From: an uncultured Clostridium sp.
GTDB lineage: Bacteria > Bacillota > Clostridia > Lachnospirales > Lachnospiraceae
Length of the DNA: 64,000 nt
Assembly (NCBI GenBank): GCA_900542035.1
Contig: UQMJ01000009.1
Location: 16,911-80,910 of the forward strand
Direction of reading: 5' to 3'
Under the pieces are notes generated by a model. That model worked only from the letters and a program-made list of their open reading frames with translations, searched no databases and was not told where the DNA came from. A program made the position numbers and the translations under genes. Positions within the stretch are counted from its first letter, which is position 1. The number at the start of each line of letters is the position of its first letter. Positions 25,242 through 32,638 of this stretch are shown here, in pieces.

Positions 25242-25284
25242 GATGGTGTAACCTCAAAAAACGGGGGTTGCACCATTTTCTTTT
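25242..25284 (+). terminator. Terminator of the rpsF operon
   Basis: Arm 25243-25255 (ATGGTGTAACCTC) pairs with 25264-25276 with two G-T pairs, followed by T-rich sequence. The stretch 25285-25420 holds nothing I can recognise. Confidence 0.85.
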
Positions 25285-25421
25285 ATAAAGGGAAAAGCAA
25301 CCTTTGATGGCGATACCGTTTGACCGTCTCAGGAACAAATTGCCGGAATATAGAGATTGCAATGCTCATAGCTGCTATGGCCTTCCCTTCCTTACGAATT
25401 GGAAGAAAAGATGAAAAAACC

Positions 25422-25450
25422 TTGACAAATAAAACAGAAACAGATATAAA
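25422..25450 (+). promoter_or_regulatory. Promoter of hup-rqcP
   Basis: Consensus TTGACA (25422-25427), a 17-base spacer and TATAAA (25445-25450). The predicted start is near 25457 and the leader is about 66 bases. Confidence 0.75.
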
Positions 25451-25522
25451 TGATAGGTACAGCAATATGACTGAAATGCCGTTAGGCAGCAAGAGAGATT
25501 GATTTTTAGGAGGAACACTAAA

Positions 25523-25798
25523 ATGAATAAGACCGAATTAATTGCAGCAGTAGCTGAAAAGGCAGAAATTTCTAAGAAAGATGCAGAGAAGGCTATCAAG
25601 GCTTTCACTGATGCAGTAGCAGAAGAATTAGTAAAAGGCGGAAAAGTACAGTTAGTTGGCTTTGGTACTTTCGAGGTTGGCGAGAGAGCAGCCAGAGAAG
25701 GCCGTAATCCGAAGAGCGGAGAGACCATGACCATTCCGGCATCCAGAACTCCTAAGTTCAAAGCTGGTAAGGCATTAAAGGATCAGGTGAACGCATAA
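25523..25798 (+). CDS. hup: HU-type DNA-binding protein
   Basis: 91 residues, the usual length. MNKTELIAAVAEKAEISKKDAEKA, GFGTFEVGERAAREGRNPKSGE and the C-terminal PKFKAGKALKD are classical HU. It bends and packs DNA. TTAGGAGG lies 8 bases before the ATG at 25523. A strong near-consensus promoter fits high expression. Confidence 0.96.
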   Translation: MNKTELIAAVAEKAEISKKDAEKAIKAFTDAVAEELVKGGKVQLVGFGTFEVGERAAREGRNPKSGETMTIPASRTPKFKAGKALKDQVNA

Positions 25799-25802
25799 TT
25801 CC

Positions 25803-26042
25803 ATGAGATTGGACAAATTTTTAAAGGTATCCAGACTGATTAAGCGCCGTACAGTTGCAAATGAGGCCTGTGATGCCGGCCGCATTTTAGTAAACGGAAA
25901 AGTTGCAAAAGCGTCTTTAAACGTAAAATGCGGAGACTGTATAGAGATTCAGTTTGGAAGCAAGTCGGTAAAGGTAGAGGTGCTGGATGTGCAAGAAACA
26001 GTAAAGAAAGATGAGGCAAAAGAACTTTACCGATATTTATAA
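25803..26042 (+). CDS. rqcP: S4-domain RNA-binding protein RqcP
   Basis: 79 residues with an S4 fold: MRLDKFLKVSRLIKRRTVANEACDAGRILVNGKVAKAS. This is the YabO/RqcP group, which works with RqcH in adding alanine tails to nascent chains on stalled 50S subunits. It starts 4 bases after hup and ends just before a terminator-like hairpin. In B. subtilis the same gene (yabO) precedes yabP. Confidence 0.9.
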   Translation: MRLDKFLKVSRLIKRRTVANEACDAGRILVNGKVAKASLNVKCGDCIEIQFGSKSVKVEVLDVQETVKKDEAKELYRYL

Positions 26043-26064
26043 TCCGTTTTGCCGCATAAAACCG

Positions 26065-26119
26065 AGAACCTCCTAATATACTTAAACAAACATCAGATAA
26101 GTATATTAGGAGGTTTTTT
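26065..26119 (+). terminator. Terminator hairpin that contains the yabP ribosome site
   Basis: 26067-26084 pairs perfectly with 26098-26115 (18 pairs, 13-base loop), followed by TTTTTT, so it reads as an intrinsic terminator for hup-rqcP. The 3' arm also contains AGGAGGT (26108-26114), the only ribosome site of yabP, whose ATG is at 26120. Read-through RNA would therefore hide the yabP start signal. Confidence 0.85.
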
Positions 26120-26404
26120 ATGGAAGAAAAGCTGGGCGGGCGGACGCATAAATTAATCCTTCAAAATAGAGGGAATGCCAGTATTACCGGAGTGACGGAC
26201 GTGGTTTCCTTTGACGAGTGCCAGGTAATTTTAGATACGGATCAGGGCCTTCTGACGTTGAAGGGGAAAGGGCTTCACGTAAGCAGGCTTACCATTGAAA
26301 AAGGAGAAGTGGATGTAGACGGCACAGTGGACAGCCTCTCGTATTCTTCTAATGAGTCGCTGAGAAAAGCTGGGGAATCTATGTTTTCCCGTTTGTTTAA
26401 GTAG
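26120..26404 (+). CDS. yabP: Sporulation protein YabP
   Basis: 94 residues, full length. The strands ITGVTDVVSFDECQVILDTDQGLLTLKGKGLHV and LTIEKGEVDVDGTVDSLSYS are typical of the YabP/YqfC family. In B. subtilis it is made in the mother cell under SigE and supports spore coat and cortex formation with YabQ. It follows rqcP and precedes yabQ and divIC, the same order as in B. subtilis. Confidence 0.93.
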   Translation: MEEKLGGRTHKLILQNRGNASITGVTDVVSFDECQVILDTDQGLLTLKGKGLHVSRLTIEKGEVDVDGTVDSLSYSSNESLRKAGESMFSRLFK

Positions 26405-26411
26405 GCCTGCT

Positions 26412-26804
26412 ATGGAAGGACTGCTGAGAGAACTTCATCTGACGGGAACCAGCCTGTTTACAGGCGTCTGGCTGATGATGAGCTACGACGTTCTTCGGGC
26501 TGTCCGAATCGTAATTCGTCATAATGATTTCTGGGTGGGGACGGAAGACTTTCTGTATTGGATTTATGCAGGGATTCTTTCTTTCCAGTTTCTTTACCAG
26601 GAGAATGACGGAATTCTGAGAGCCTATATCATAGGCGGTATATTTGCAGGAATGATACTCTATGATCGGTTTTTCAGTCAAATTTACATAAAACTATTGA
26701 AAAAAGCAATTCAATGGATTAGAATGAAACTATCTAGATGTCGGGTTAGAAATGAGGAAAAAAGTGAGAGCAACAAGACGGTCACGAGCACAGAAAAAAG
26801 ATAA
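26412..26804 (+). CDS. yabQ: Spore cortex biosynthesis protein YabQ
   Basis: 130 residues with about four membrane segments in residues 8-95 and a basic, hydrophilic C-terminus. Known YabQ sits in the outer forespore membrane and is needed for cortex formation. It is 7 bases after yabP. The 3' end overlaps divIC by 53 bases. Confidence 0.88.
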   Translation: MEGLLRELHLTGTSLFTGVWLMMSYDVLRAVRIVIRHNDFWVGTEDFLYWIYAGILSFQFLYQENDGILRAYIIGGIFAGMILYDRFFSQIYIKLLKKAIQWIRMKLSRCRVRNEEKSESNKTVTSTEKR

Positions 26805-27087
26805 ATGGGGCAACCGGATGGCAATGCTGGGAATTACGATGGTAGTGCTTAGCCTTGCTGTGGTTGTGAATATTAAGGGAAGCTCTTTAAAGTCCATTGA
26901 CCACGACTATCAGATTCGTCTGGACAGTCTCAATGCGATAAAGAAAGAAGAAGAAAAACGGGCCAAAGAACTAGAAGAAGAGCGTAAATATGTCCAGACA
27001 AAAGAATATATAAAAGAAGTGGCAAAAGAAAAGCTGGGACTGGTAGATCCAGATGAGATTTTATTAAAACCTGGCAATGTGGAATAA
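26752..27087 (+). CDS. divIC: Septum formation protein DivIC
   Basis: 111 residues: a very basic cytoplasmic tail (1-22), a single membrane helix (about 23-42), then an outside coiled coil rich in Glu and Lys (about 50-90), ending in AKEKLGLVDPDEILLKP, which is typical of DivIC/FtsB. It forms the divisome complex with FtsL and DivIB. The ATG at 26752 has a poor ribosome site, but the basic tail supports it; coupling to yabQ is likely. Confidence 0.87.
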   Translation: MRKKVRATRRSRAQKKDKWGNRMAMLGITMVVLSLAVVVNIKGSSLKSIDHDYQIRLDSLNAIKKEEEKRAKELEEERKYVQTKEYIKEVAKEKLGLVDPDEILLKPGNVE

Positions 27088-27100
27088 ACAGCGCATCTTT

Positions 27101-27107
27101 TGTCGAA
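27101..27107 (+). promoter_or_regulatory. Spo0A box upstream of spoIIE
   Basis: TGTCGAA is a perfect match to the 0A box TGNCGAA. A second, one-mismatch copy TGACAAA (27135-27141) overlaps the -35 box, as at known Spo0A-activated promoters. Confidence 0.65.
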
Positions 27108-27133
27108 AAATTTGAAGGATTTATCTTCCTGAA

Positions 27134-27166
27134 TTGACAAATATTTCCCTCCAGCTTGTATATAAT
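27134..27166 (+). promoter_or_regulatory. spoIIE promoter with 21-base spacer
   Basis: Perfect TTGACA (27134-27139) and TATAAT (27161-27166) hexamers are separated by 21 bases instead of 17. Spo0A-activated SigA promoters of B. subtilis (spoIIE, spoIIG) have the same abnormal 21-22 base spacing. Confidence 0.75.
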
Positions 27167-27192
27167 GTTACGCAGGTGAGGAGGGATTTTTT

Positions 27193-28605
27193 GTGCTTTT
27201 AAAACAAAAACCAGTCTGTCAGGATATGGCAGATGTAAATGTATATACAGCGAATCGGCTCAGTGAAATGGCCGCTTCTTTGGGACAGCTGGCCAGGGCG
27301 TTTTCTGATGAAGAGGAAGAAGGGCGGTTGTCCAAAGAAGATGCAAAAATGGCAATGCAGACGGCTGCGTCAATGGTGTGCGGAGACTGCGGCAGATGCA
27401 GTCTGCCATCAGATTGTGAAAAAGAAGACAGCTATTATCTGTATTACCTTCTCAGGGCATTTGAGCAGAACGGCAAAATACGGGACGAAGATATGCCACG
27501 CCTTTTTTTGGAAACCTGCGGAAGAAAGGACGCTTATATGCGGCAGCTGAACCGGAACCTGGGGCGGGCGACGATGAATCTGACATGGAAGAACCGGTTT
27601 TTGGAGAGCAGGGATGCCGTTATCGTCCAGTTTCGGGAGTTGGCATTGATGCTGGAAGAATTTTCGCATCAGATGGAGAAGGCAGCTGACGTAACCGGAA
27701 CCTGGGCAGAAACCATCCGCAGGGCGTTCCGTTGGAAAAAGGCGGCAGTAGACAACCTGTTGGTGCTGGAATATGAAAATAAGCGCAAAGAGGTCTATCT
27801 GACGGTTCATATGACCGGCAATACCTGTATGACGGCCAGTGAGGCGGCAGGGATTCTGACAAAGATTATGGGAGGCCACGAATGGCATCCGGCCAGAGAC
27901 AGCCGCAGTGTAATTGGACGCCAGCCGTCTGTTGTGCGGCTGGTAGAGGCGGGAAGCTATCAGATGCTTTACGGCGCAGCCTGGACGCCGAAAACAGGAC
28001 AGGAGGTTTCGGGAGACAGCTACACCTTTGTCCAGAATCCAGACGGCCAGGCAATTATGAGTCTGTCTGACGGAATGGGAAGCGGTCAGACAGCATCCAG
28101 GGAAAGCCGGAAAGTCATTGAACTGACAGAACAGCTTCTAGAAACTGGATTTTCTGCCAGGGCGGCCTTAAAACTGGTCAACACGATTCTTCTGCTGACC
28201 GGAAGCGAACAGCATCCGGCAACGTTGGATTTGTGCTGTATCGATTTGAATACCGGAGTGCTGGAGGCAATGAAGCTGGGAGCTGCAGCTGCTTTTATTA
28301 AAAATGAAGACGGAGTTGAACTTTTGCAGGCCAGTGACGTGCCTATGGGAGTTTTAAATCCGATTGAACCCGTACTGCTGTCCAGAAAGCTATGGGACGA
28401 TAACCGGATTGTGATGGTCAGCGACGGAGTGCTGGACGGCCTCCCTGGAGAAGACAAAGAAGGCGTCTTGAAGGAATTTCTGGAAATGCAGCCGTTTTGT
28501 CCGCCAAAGGAGCTGGCAGGGCGGGTTTTAGAGTTCGCCTGTTCCTTTGAAGAAGAAATCAGGGACGATATGACAGTGCTGGCTGCTGGAATCTGGAAAA
28601 AGTAG
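27193..28605 (+). CDS. spoIIE: SpoIIE-type PP2C phosphatase lacking membrane segments
   Basis: 470 residues. The C-terminal part (about 260-468) is a PP2C phosphatase with VSGDSY, SLSDGMGSGQTA and the C-terminal DDMTVLAAGIW. The N-terminal part has a cysteine cluster (CGDCGRCSLPSDC, about 63-75) and helices as in the SpoIIE central region. B. subtilis SpoIIE is about 830 residues with ten membrane helices at the N-terminus; those are absent here. The job is to dephosphorylate SpoIIAA and so activate SigF in the forespore. GTG 27193 has GAGGAGGG 8 bases upstream. The gene sits between divIC and tilS, as in B. subtilis. Confidence 0.9.
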   Translation: MLLKQKPVCQDMADVNVYTANRLSEMAASLGQLARAFSDEEEEGRLSKEDAKMAMQTAASMVCGDCGRCSLPSDCEKEDSYYLYYLLRAFEQNGKIRDEDMPRLFLETCGRKDAYMRQLNRNLGRATMNLTWKNRFLESRDAVIVQFRELALMLEEFSHQMEKAADVTGTWAETIRRAFRWKKAAVDNLLVLEYENKRKEVYLTVHMTGNTCMTASEAAGILTKIMGGHEWHPARDSRSVIGRQPSVVRLVEAGSYQMLYGAAWTPKTGQEVSGDSYTFVQNPDGQAIMSLSDGMGSGQTASRESRKVIELTEQLLETGFSARAALKLVNTILLLTGSEQHPATLDLCCIDLNTGVLEAMKLGAAAAFIKNEDGVELLQASDVPMGVLNPIEPVLLSRKLWDDNRIVMVSDGVLDGLPGEDKEGVLKEFLEMQPFCPPKELAGRVLEFACSFEEEIRDDMTVLAAGIWKK

Positions 28606-28631
28606 AGGCAGTCTGGGATTGAGAGGAAATT

Positions 28632-29993
28632 ATGAAACATACAGTAGAAAAATATATAGAAACATACAGCATGATTCAGCAGAATGATAACATGATTGCA
28701 GCCGTTTCCGGCGGCGCAGATTCTGTGTGCCTTCTGCATCTGCTGGTTCAGATCAGGACGGCAGATGGCATCAGACTGCGGGCGGTTCATGTCCATCATG
28801 GACTGCGGGGAGAGGAAGCGGATCGGGATGCCGCGTTTACGGAAGAACTGTGCAGGAAATTTGATGTGCCATGCCGCATTCTCCATGCAGACGTACGGGG
28901 GTATGCCAGAGAACACTCTGTTTCTGAGGAAGAGGCGGGAAGGATCCTGCGGTATCAGCTGCTGGAACAGGAAGCTCAGAGATGGGAGGCAGAAACTGGC
29001 GGGCAGAATGTGAAAATTGCGGTTGCCCATCATGGAGACGACAGTGCGGAGACCATTCTTTACAATCTGTTCCGAGGATCTGGTCTGGCGGGAATTGGCG
29101 GAATCCAGCCGGTAAGAGGCCGGATTATCCGTCCCCTTCTTTGTGTTACAAGGACAGAGATTCTGGAGTATTTAAAAAAACATGGGCTGGAATACTGCGA
29201 AGATTCAACCAATCAGACCGATGATTATACCAGAAACCGGATGCGCCGCATTATTTTGCCGGCCATTACAGAACAGATTAATCCAAAAGCCAGCCGGCAT
29301 ATTCTTCAGGCGGGAGAAAAAATCCGGCAGGCCCATGAATTTCTGTCAGACGCGGCTGATAAATGGCTGATAAGCCATAGAGGAGAGGAGAAAGGAACCT
29401 TTGTGCCGGCCTCTTTGGCACAGGAGCCGCCAATCCTGCAAAGTTACGTTTTTTGCCGCGTGTTGGAAGAAGCGGCAGGGACGAAGAAAGATTTCTCTTC
29501 CTGTCATGTGGAAACGCTGATGGATCTTTTGGCGGGAACAGCAGGCAGAAAGGCGGATTTACCAGAAGGGATCCATGCGGTACGGGAGTATGAGGGATTG
29601 CGGATAGAGAAGGCTGGAGAAAAGAAGGAAGAGTGTCCGCCTGAGCTGGAAATGACAGTATTTGCAGCAGAATCCGAGGAAAACCAGGAATTTCCTAAAA
29701 ACTGGTATACGAAATGGTTTGACTATGATAAAATAAAAGGTAAGCTGTCTGTGCGCACCCGAAAAACCGGTGATTACATTACCTTAAAGGGTGGAGGAAG
29801 AAAGAGCATAAAGGCATATATGATTGATGAAAAGATTCCGGCTGCCCAGAGAGAGTCGGTTTATTTGCTGGCAGAGGGAAGCCATGTTGTATGGATCATT
29901 GGATATCGGATTAGTGAATATTATAAAGTAGGCCCGCAGACGACAACTATACTTCAAGTAAAAGTAAACGGAGGAGAACATCATGGAAGATAA
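28632..29993 (+). CDS. tilS: tRNA(Ile)-lysidine synthase
   Basis: A 453-residue N-type ATP pyrophosphatase that puts lysine on C34 of tRNA-Ile(CAU). The PP-loop AVSGGADSVCLLHLL (about 21-35) and VHVHHGLRGEEADRD follow the family. The C-terminal domain (about 365-445, KLSVRTRKTGDYI) binds tRNA. Its 3' end overlaps hpt by 11 bases, the same tilS-hpt-ftsH order as in B. subtilis. Confidence 0.95.
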   Translation: MKHTVEKYIETYSMIQQNDNMIAAVSGGADSVCLLHLLVQIRTADGIRLRAVHVHHGLRGEEADRDAAFTEELCRKFDVPCRILHADVRGYAREHSVSEEEAGRILRYQLLEQEAQRWEAETGGQNVKIAVAHHGDDSAETILYNLFRGSGLAGIGGIQPVRGRIIRPLLCVTRTEILEYLKKHGLEYCEDSTNQTDDYTRNRMRRIILPAITEQINPKASRHILQAGEKIRQAHEFLSDAADKWLISHRGEEKGTFVPASLAQEPPILQSYVFCRVLEEAAGTKKDFSSCHVETLMDLLAGTAGRKADLPEGIHAVREYEGLRIEKAGEKKEECPPELEMTVFAAESEENQEFPKNWYTKWFDYDKIKGKLSVRTRKTGDYITLKGGGRKSIKAYMIDEKIPAAQRESVYLLAEGSHVVWIIGYRISEYYKVGPQTTTILQVKVNGGEHHGR

Positions 29994-30513
29994 GATCCGC
30001 ATTTTATTATCAGAAGAGGAAGTAAACGCAAGAATCAGCGAAGTGGCAGCTCAGATTAATGCAGATTACGCTGGAAAGCCGATCCATTTAATCTGTATTT
30101 TAAAGGGAGGCGTATTTTTTACCTGTGAACTGGCAAAACGCCTGAATATGCCGGTAAGCATGGATTTCATGTCTGTATCCAGCTATGGAAGCGGCACAGA
30201 ATCCAGCGGTGTTGTAAAGATTGTAAAAGACTTAGATGAGCCGTTAGAAGGCAAGAACGTTCTGATTGTAGAGGACATTATTGATTCTGGACGCACCCTT
30301 GCTTACTTAATCGAGATTCTGCATAAAAGACAGCCAAACGAGATTAAGCTGTGTACACTTTTGGATAAGCCGGAACGCCGCGTCAAGAAACAGGTTAAGG
30401 TGGATTACACCTGCTTTACCATTCCGGATGAATTCGTAGTCGGATACGGCCTGGATTATGATCAGAAATATCGGAATTTGCCGTACATCGGAGTAGTAGA
30501 ACTGGAACAGTAA
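29983..30513 (+). CDS. hpt: Hypoxanthine phosphoribosyltransferase
   Basis: 176 residues. The PRPP site VLIVEDIIDSGRTLAYL (about 92-108) and the KGGVFFTCELAKRL loop are typical. It salvages hypoxanthine and guanine into IMP and GMP. AACGGAGG precedes the ATG. Confidence 0.95.
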   Translation: MEDKIRILLSEEEVNARISEVAAQINADYAGKPIHLICILKGGVFFTCELAKRLNMPVSMDFMSVSSYGSGTESSGVVKIVKDLDEPLEGKNVLIVEDIIDSGRTLAYLIEILHKRQPNEIKLCTLLDKPERRVKKQVKVDYTCFTIPDEFVVGYGLDYDQKYRNLPYIGVVELEQ

Positions 30514-30525
30514 GGAGGCAATTCT

Positions 30526-32346
30526 TTGAAACAGCAGCAGTATAGAGGCTTTGGATTAATCCTGAGCGTTGTCCTTATGGTTATTGTGGTCAGCACACTG
30601 TTTAGCCGCAATAACGACGCGTTAAGTGAGCAGGAATATTATCAGGCCCTGGAGGCAGGGAATTATGAGCAGGTCTGGGTAAAGCAGAATGAGGCGGCGC
30701 CTACCGGCAAAGTAGAACTGCATTATCCTGGAGGCGGAGTAAGCTCTGTTTATGTATCCGACGTAGTAGAAGCCCAGGACCAGTTAAAATCAAGGGGAAT
30801 CGATTATACCCTGTTTGACGTTCCCCAGGAAAACTACGTTCTTTCTATTTTTCTTCCGGTAATATTATCAGCTGTTGTCATTATGGTAATTTTTAACATT
30901 ATGAATATGCGGGCAGCATCCGGAGGAGGCAATGCCAAAATGATGAATTTTGGCAAGAGCAGAGCGAGGATGAGCCGAGACAACAAAGTCAACTTTGAGA
31001 TGGTGGCCGGCTTAGACGAAGAGAAGGAAGAGCTGGAAGAAGTCGTGGACTTTTTGAAAAATCCAAGAAAATATACGGCTCTTGGAGCAAGAATTCCCAA
31101 AGGACTTTTGCTGGAGGGGCCGCCTGGTACGGGTAAAACCCTGCTTGCAAAGGCGGTAGCAGGCGAAGCGGGAGTTCCGTTTTTCTCCATTTCCGGTTCT
31201 GATTTTGTAGAAATGTTTGTCGGCGTAGGAGCTTCCCGTGTCAGGGATTTATTTGAAAATGCCAAGAAGAACTCTCCTTGTATCGTATTTATTGATGAGA
31301 TCGATGCGGTTGCCAGAAGAAGGGGAACCGGTATGGGCGGCGGCCATGATGAGAGAGAGCAGACCTTAAACCAGATGCTGGTGGAAATGGATGGATTCGG
31401 CGTCAACGAAGGCATCATCGTGCTGGCGGCTACCAATCGGGTAGATATTCTGGATCCGGCAATCCTGCGTCCAGGCCGGTTCGACCGGAAAGTTGTAGTG
31501 GGCCGTCCGGACGTAAAAGGCAGAGAAGAGATTTTAAAGGTTCATGTGAAAGATAAGCCTCTGGGAGAAGATGTAGATCTCCATCGGGTTGCCCAGACTA
31601 CTTCCGGATTTACGGGAGCAGATCTGGAGAATCTGATGAATGAGGCGGCAATCCTTTCGGCCAGAGAGGACAGGAACTTTATCCGTCAGGCAGATATCGA
31701 CAAAGCGTTTATCAAAATCGGCATTGGCGCAGAGAAAAAGAGCAAAGTGGTTTCGGATAAGGATAAAAAGATTACCGCTTACCACGAGACCGGCCATGCA
31801 ATCCTCTTCCATCTGCTGCCGGAAGTAGGGCCGGTACACACGGTTTCCATTATTCCGACTGGAAATGGAGCCGGAGGATATACTATGCCGCTGCCGGAAC
31901 GGGACGATCTCTATATGACCAGGCGCCAGATGCTGGAAAATATTATGGTTTCCCTGGGGGGACGCATTGCGGAAGAACTGGTATTTGATGATATTACAGC
32001 GGGAGCCTCCCAGGATATCAAACAGGCAACGGCTATTGCCAGGGCAATGGTTACCCAGTACGGAATGTCTGAAAAAGTGGGCATGATTAACTACAGCAGC
32101 GACGAAGAGGAAGTATTTATCGGCCGCGATCTGGCTCATACCAAGAGTTACGGAGAATCCGTTGCAACAGTAATCGACAGCGAGGTAAAGCGGATTATTG
32201 ATGAGTGCTATGCAAAGGCAAAGGCTATTATTATGGAAAATGAAAACTTCCTTCATGCCTGCAGCAAACTTCTGATTGAAAAGGAGAAAATTGGTCAGGA
32301 AGAGTTTGAGGCCCTGTTTTCTTCCATGCAGCCGGAAGAGGCTTGA
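30526..32346 (+). CDS. ftsH: ATP-dependent zinc metalloprotease FtsH
   Basis: 606 residues. Two membrane helices (about 8-26 and 105-127) flank a short outside domain. The AAA+ module has Walker A GPPGTGKT (198-205), Walker B IVFIDE (253-258) and an arginine finger region (RPGRFDR). The zinc protease motif H420-ETGH is intact. It degrades misfolded or regulatory membrane and soluble proteins. The start is TTG at 30526, 7 bases after AAGGAGG; no better ATG is near. The low-efficiency start codon may limit its level. Confidence 0.96.
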   Translation: MKQQQYRGFGLILSVVLMVIVVSTLFSRNNDALSEQEYYQALEAGNYEQVWVKQNEAAPTGKVELHYPGGGVSSVYVSDVVEAQDQLKSRGIDYTLFDVPQENYVLSIFLPVILSAVVIMVIFNIMNMRAASGGGNAKMMNFGKSRARMSRDNKVNFEMVAGLDEEKEELEEVVDFLKNPRKYTALGARIPKGLLLEGPPGTGKTLLAKAVAGEAGVPFFSISGSDFVEMFVGVGASRVRDLFENAKKNSPCIVFIDEIDAVARRRGTGMGGGHDEREQTLNQMLVEMDGFGVNEGIIVLAATNRVDILDPAILRPGRFDRKVVVGRPDVKGREEILKVHVKDKPLGEDVDLHRVAQTTSGFTGADLENLMNEAAILSAREDRNFIRQADIDKAFIKIGIGAEKKSKVVSDKDKKITAYHETGHAILFHLLPEVGPVHTVSIIPTGNGAGGYTMPLPERDDLYMTRRQMLENIMVSLGGRIAEELVFDDITAGASQDIKQATAIARAMVTQYGMSEKVGMINYSSDEEEVFIGRDLAHTKSYGESVATVIDSEVKRIIDECYAKAKAIIMENENFLHACSKLLIEKEKIGQEEFEALFSSMQPEEA

Positions 32347-32422
32347 GACTTGGAAAAAATGTATAAAAATATTTTGGAAAAAAGTTGAAGTTTGTGCACA
32401 CTTTTTGGAAGGTGTATGCTAT

Positions 32423-32428
32423 TATAAT
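32423..32428 (+). promoter_or_regulatory. -10 box upstream of the candidate small RNA
   Basis: A perfect TATAAT at 32423-32428 lies after the ftsH stop. No convincing -35 hexamer is found at 16-18 bases, so strength is uncertain. Confidence 0.4.
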
Positions 32429-32434
32429 AAACGT

Positions 32435-32527
32435 AACCCCCCCCAATACATTATATAGTTTTTGCTACACCCCATAAGAAACGAAATACCTTCTCCTAAA
32501 AAGGCCAGCTACCCCGCTGGCCTTTTT
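32435..32527 (+). ncRNA. Candidate C-rich small RNA
   Basis: Between ftsH and the GH13 gene there is a TATAAT box, about 93 bases without a reading frame, and a strong terminator. The predicted RNA carries C-rich single-stranded patches: eight C at 32437-32444, ACACCCC near 32467-32473, CCTTCTCCT at 32489-32497, and CCCC in the terminator loop. This pattern is known from Firmicute small RNAs (RsaE/RoxS, csRNA types) that bind ribosome sites of target mRNAs. No family match is claimed. Confidence 0.4.
32498..32527 (+). terminator. Strong intrinsic terminator
   Basis: AAAAAGGCCAGC (32498-32509) pairs perfectly with GCTGGCCTTTTT (32516-32527) around the loop TACCCC. It may end the ftsH operon, the small RNA, or both. 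Confidence 0.92.
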
Positions 32528-32638
32528 ACTTGCCTGAAATCTGGGAAAAACAGGAGGAATCTATCTTTGCTCTGTACAGAAGCAGGAAGATCATATAGAA
32601 TAGAAGAAGATGGAAACACTTACATTTGAGGTTTAAGT

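Noticed and set aside
25320..25502. A 60-codon frame upstream of hup
   Set aside because: No ribosome site, low-complexity protein, and it contains the consensus hup promoter.
32231..32458. Short frames on either strand over the end of ftsH and the following gap
   Set aside because: They are in other frames of ftsH or low-complexity and carry no ribosome site.
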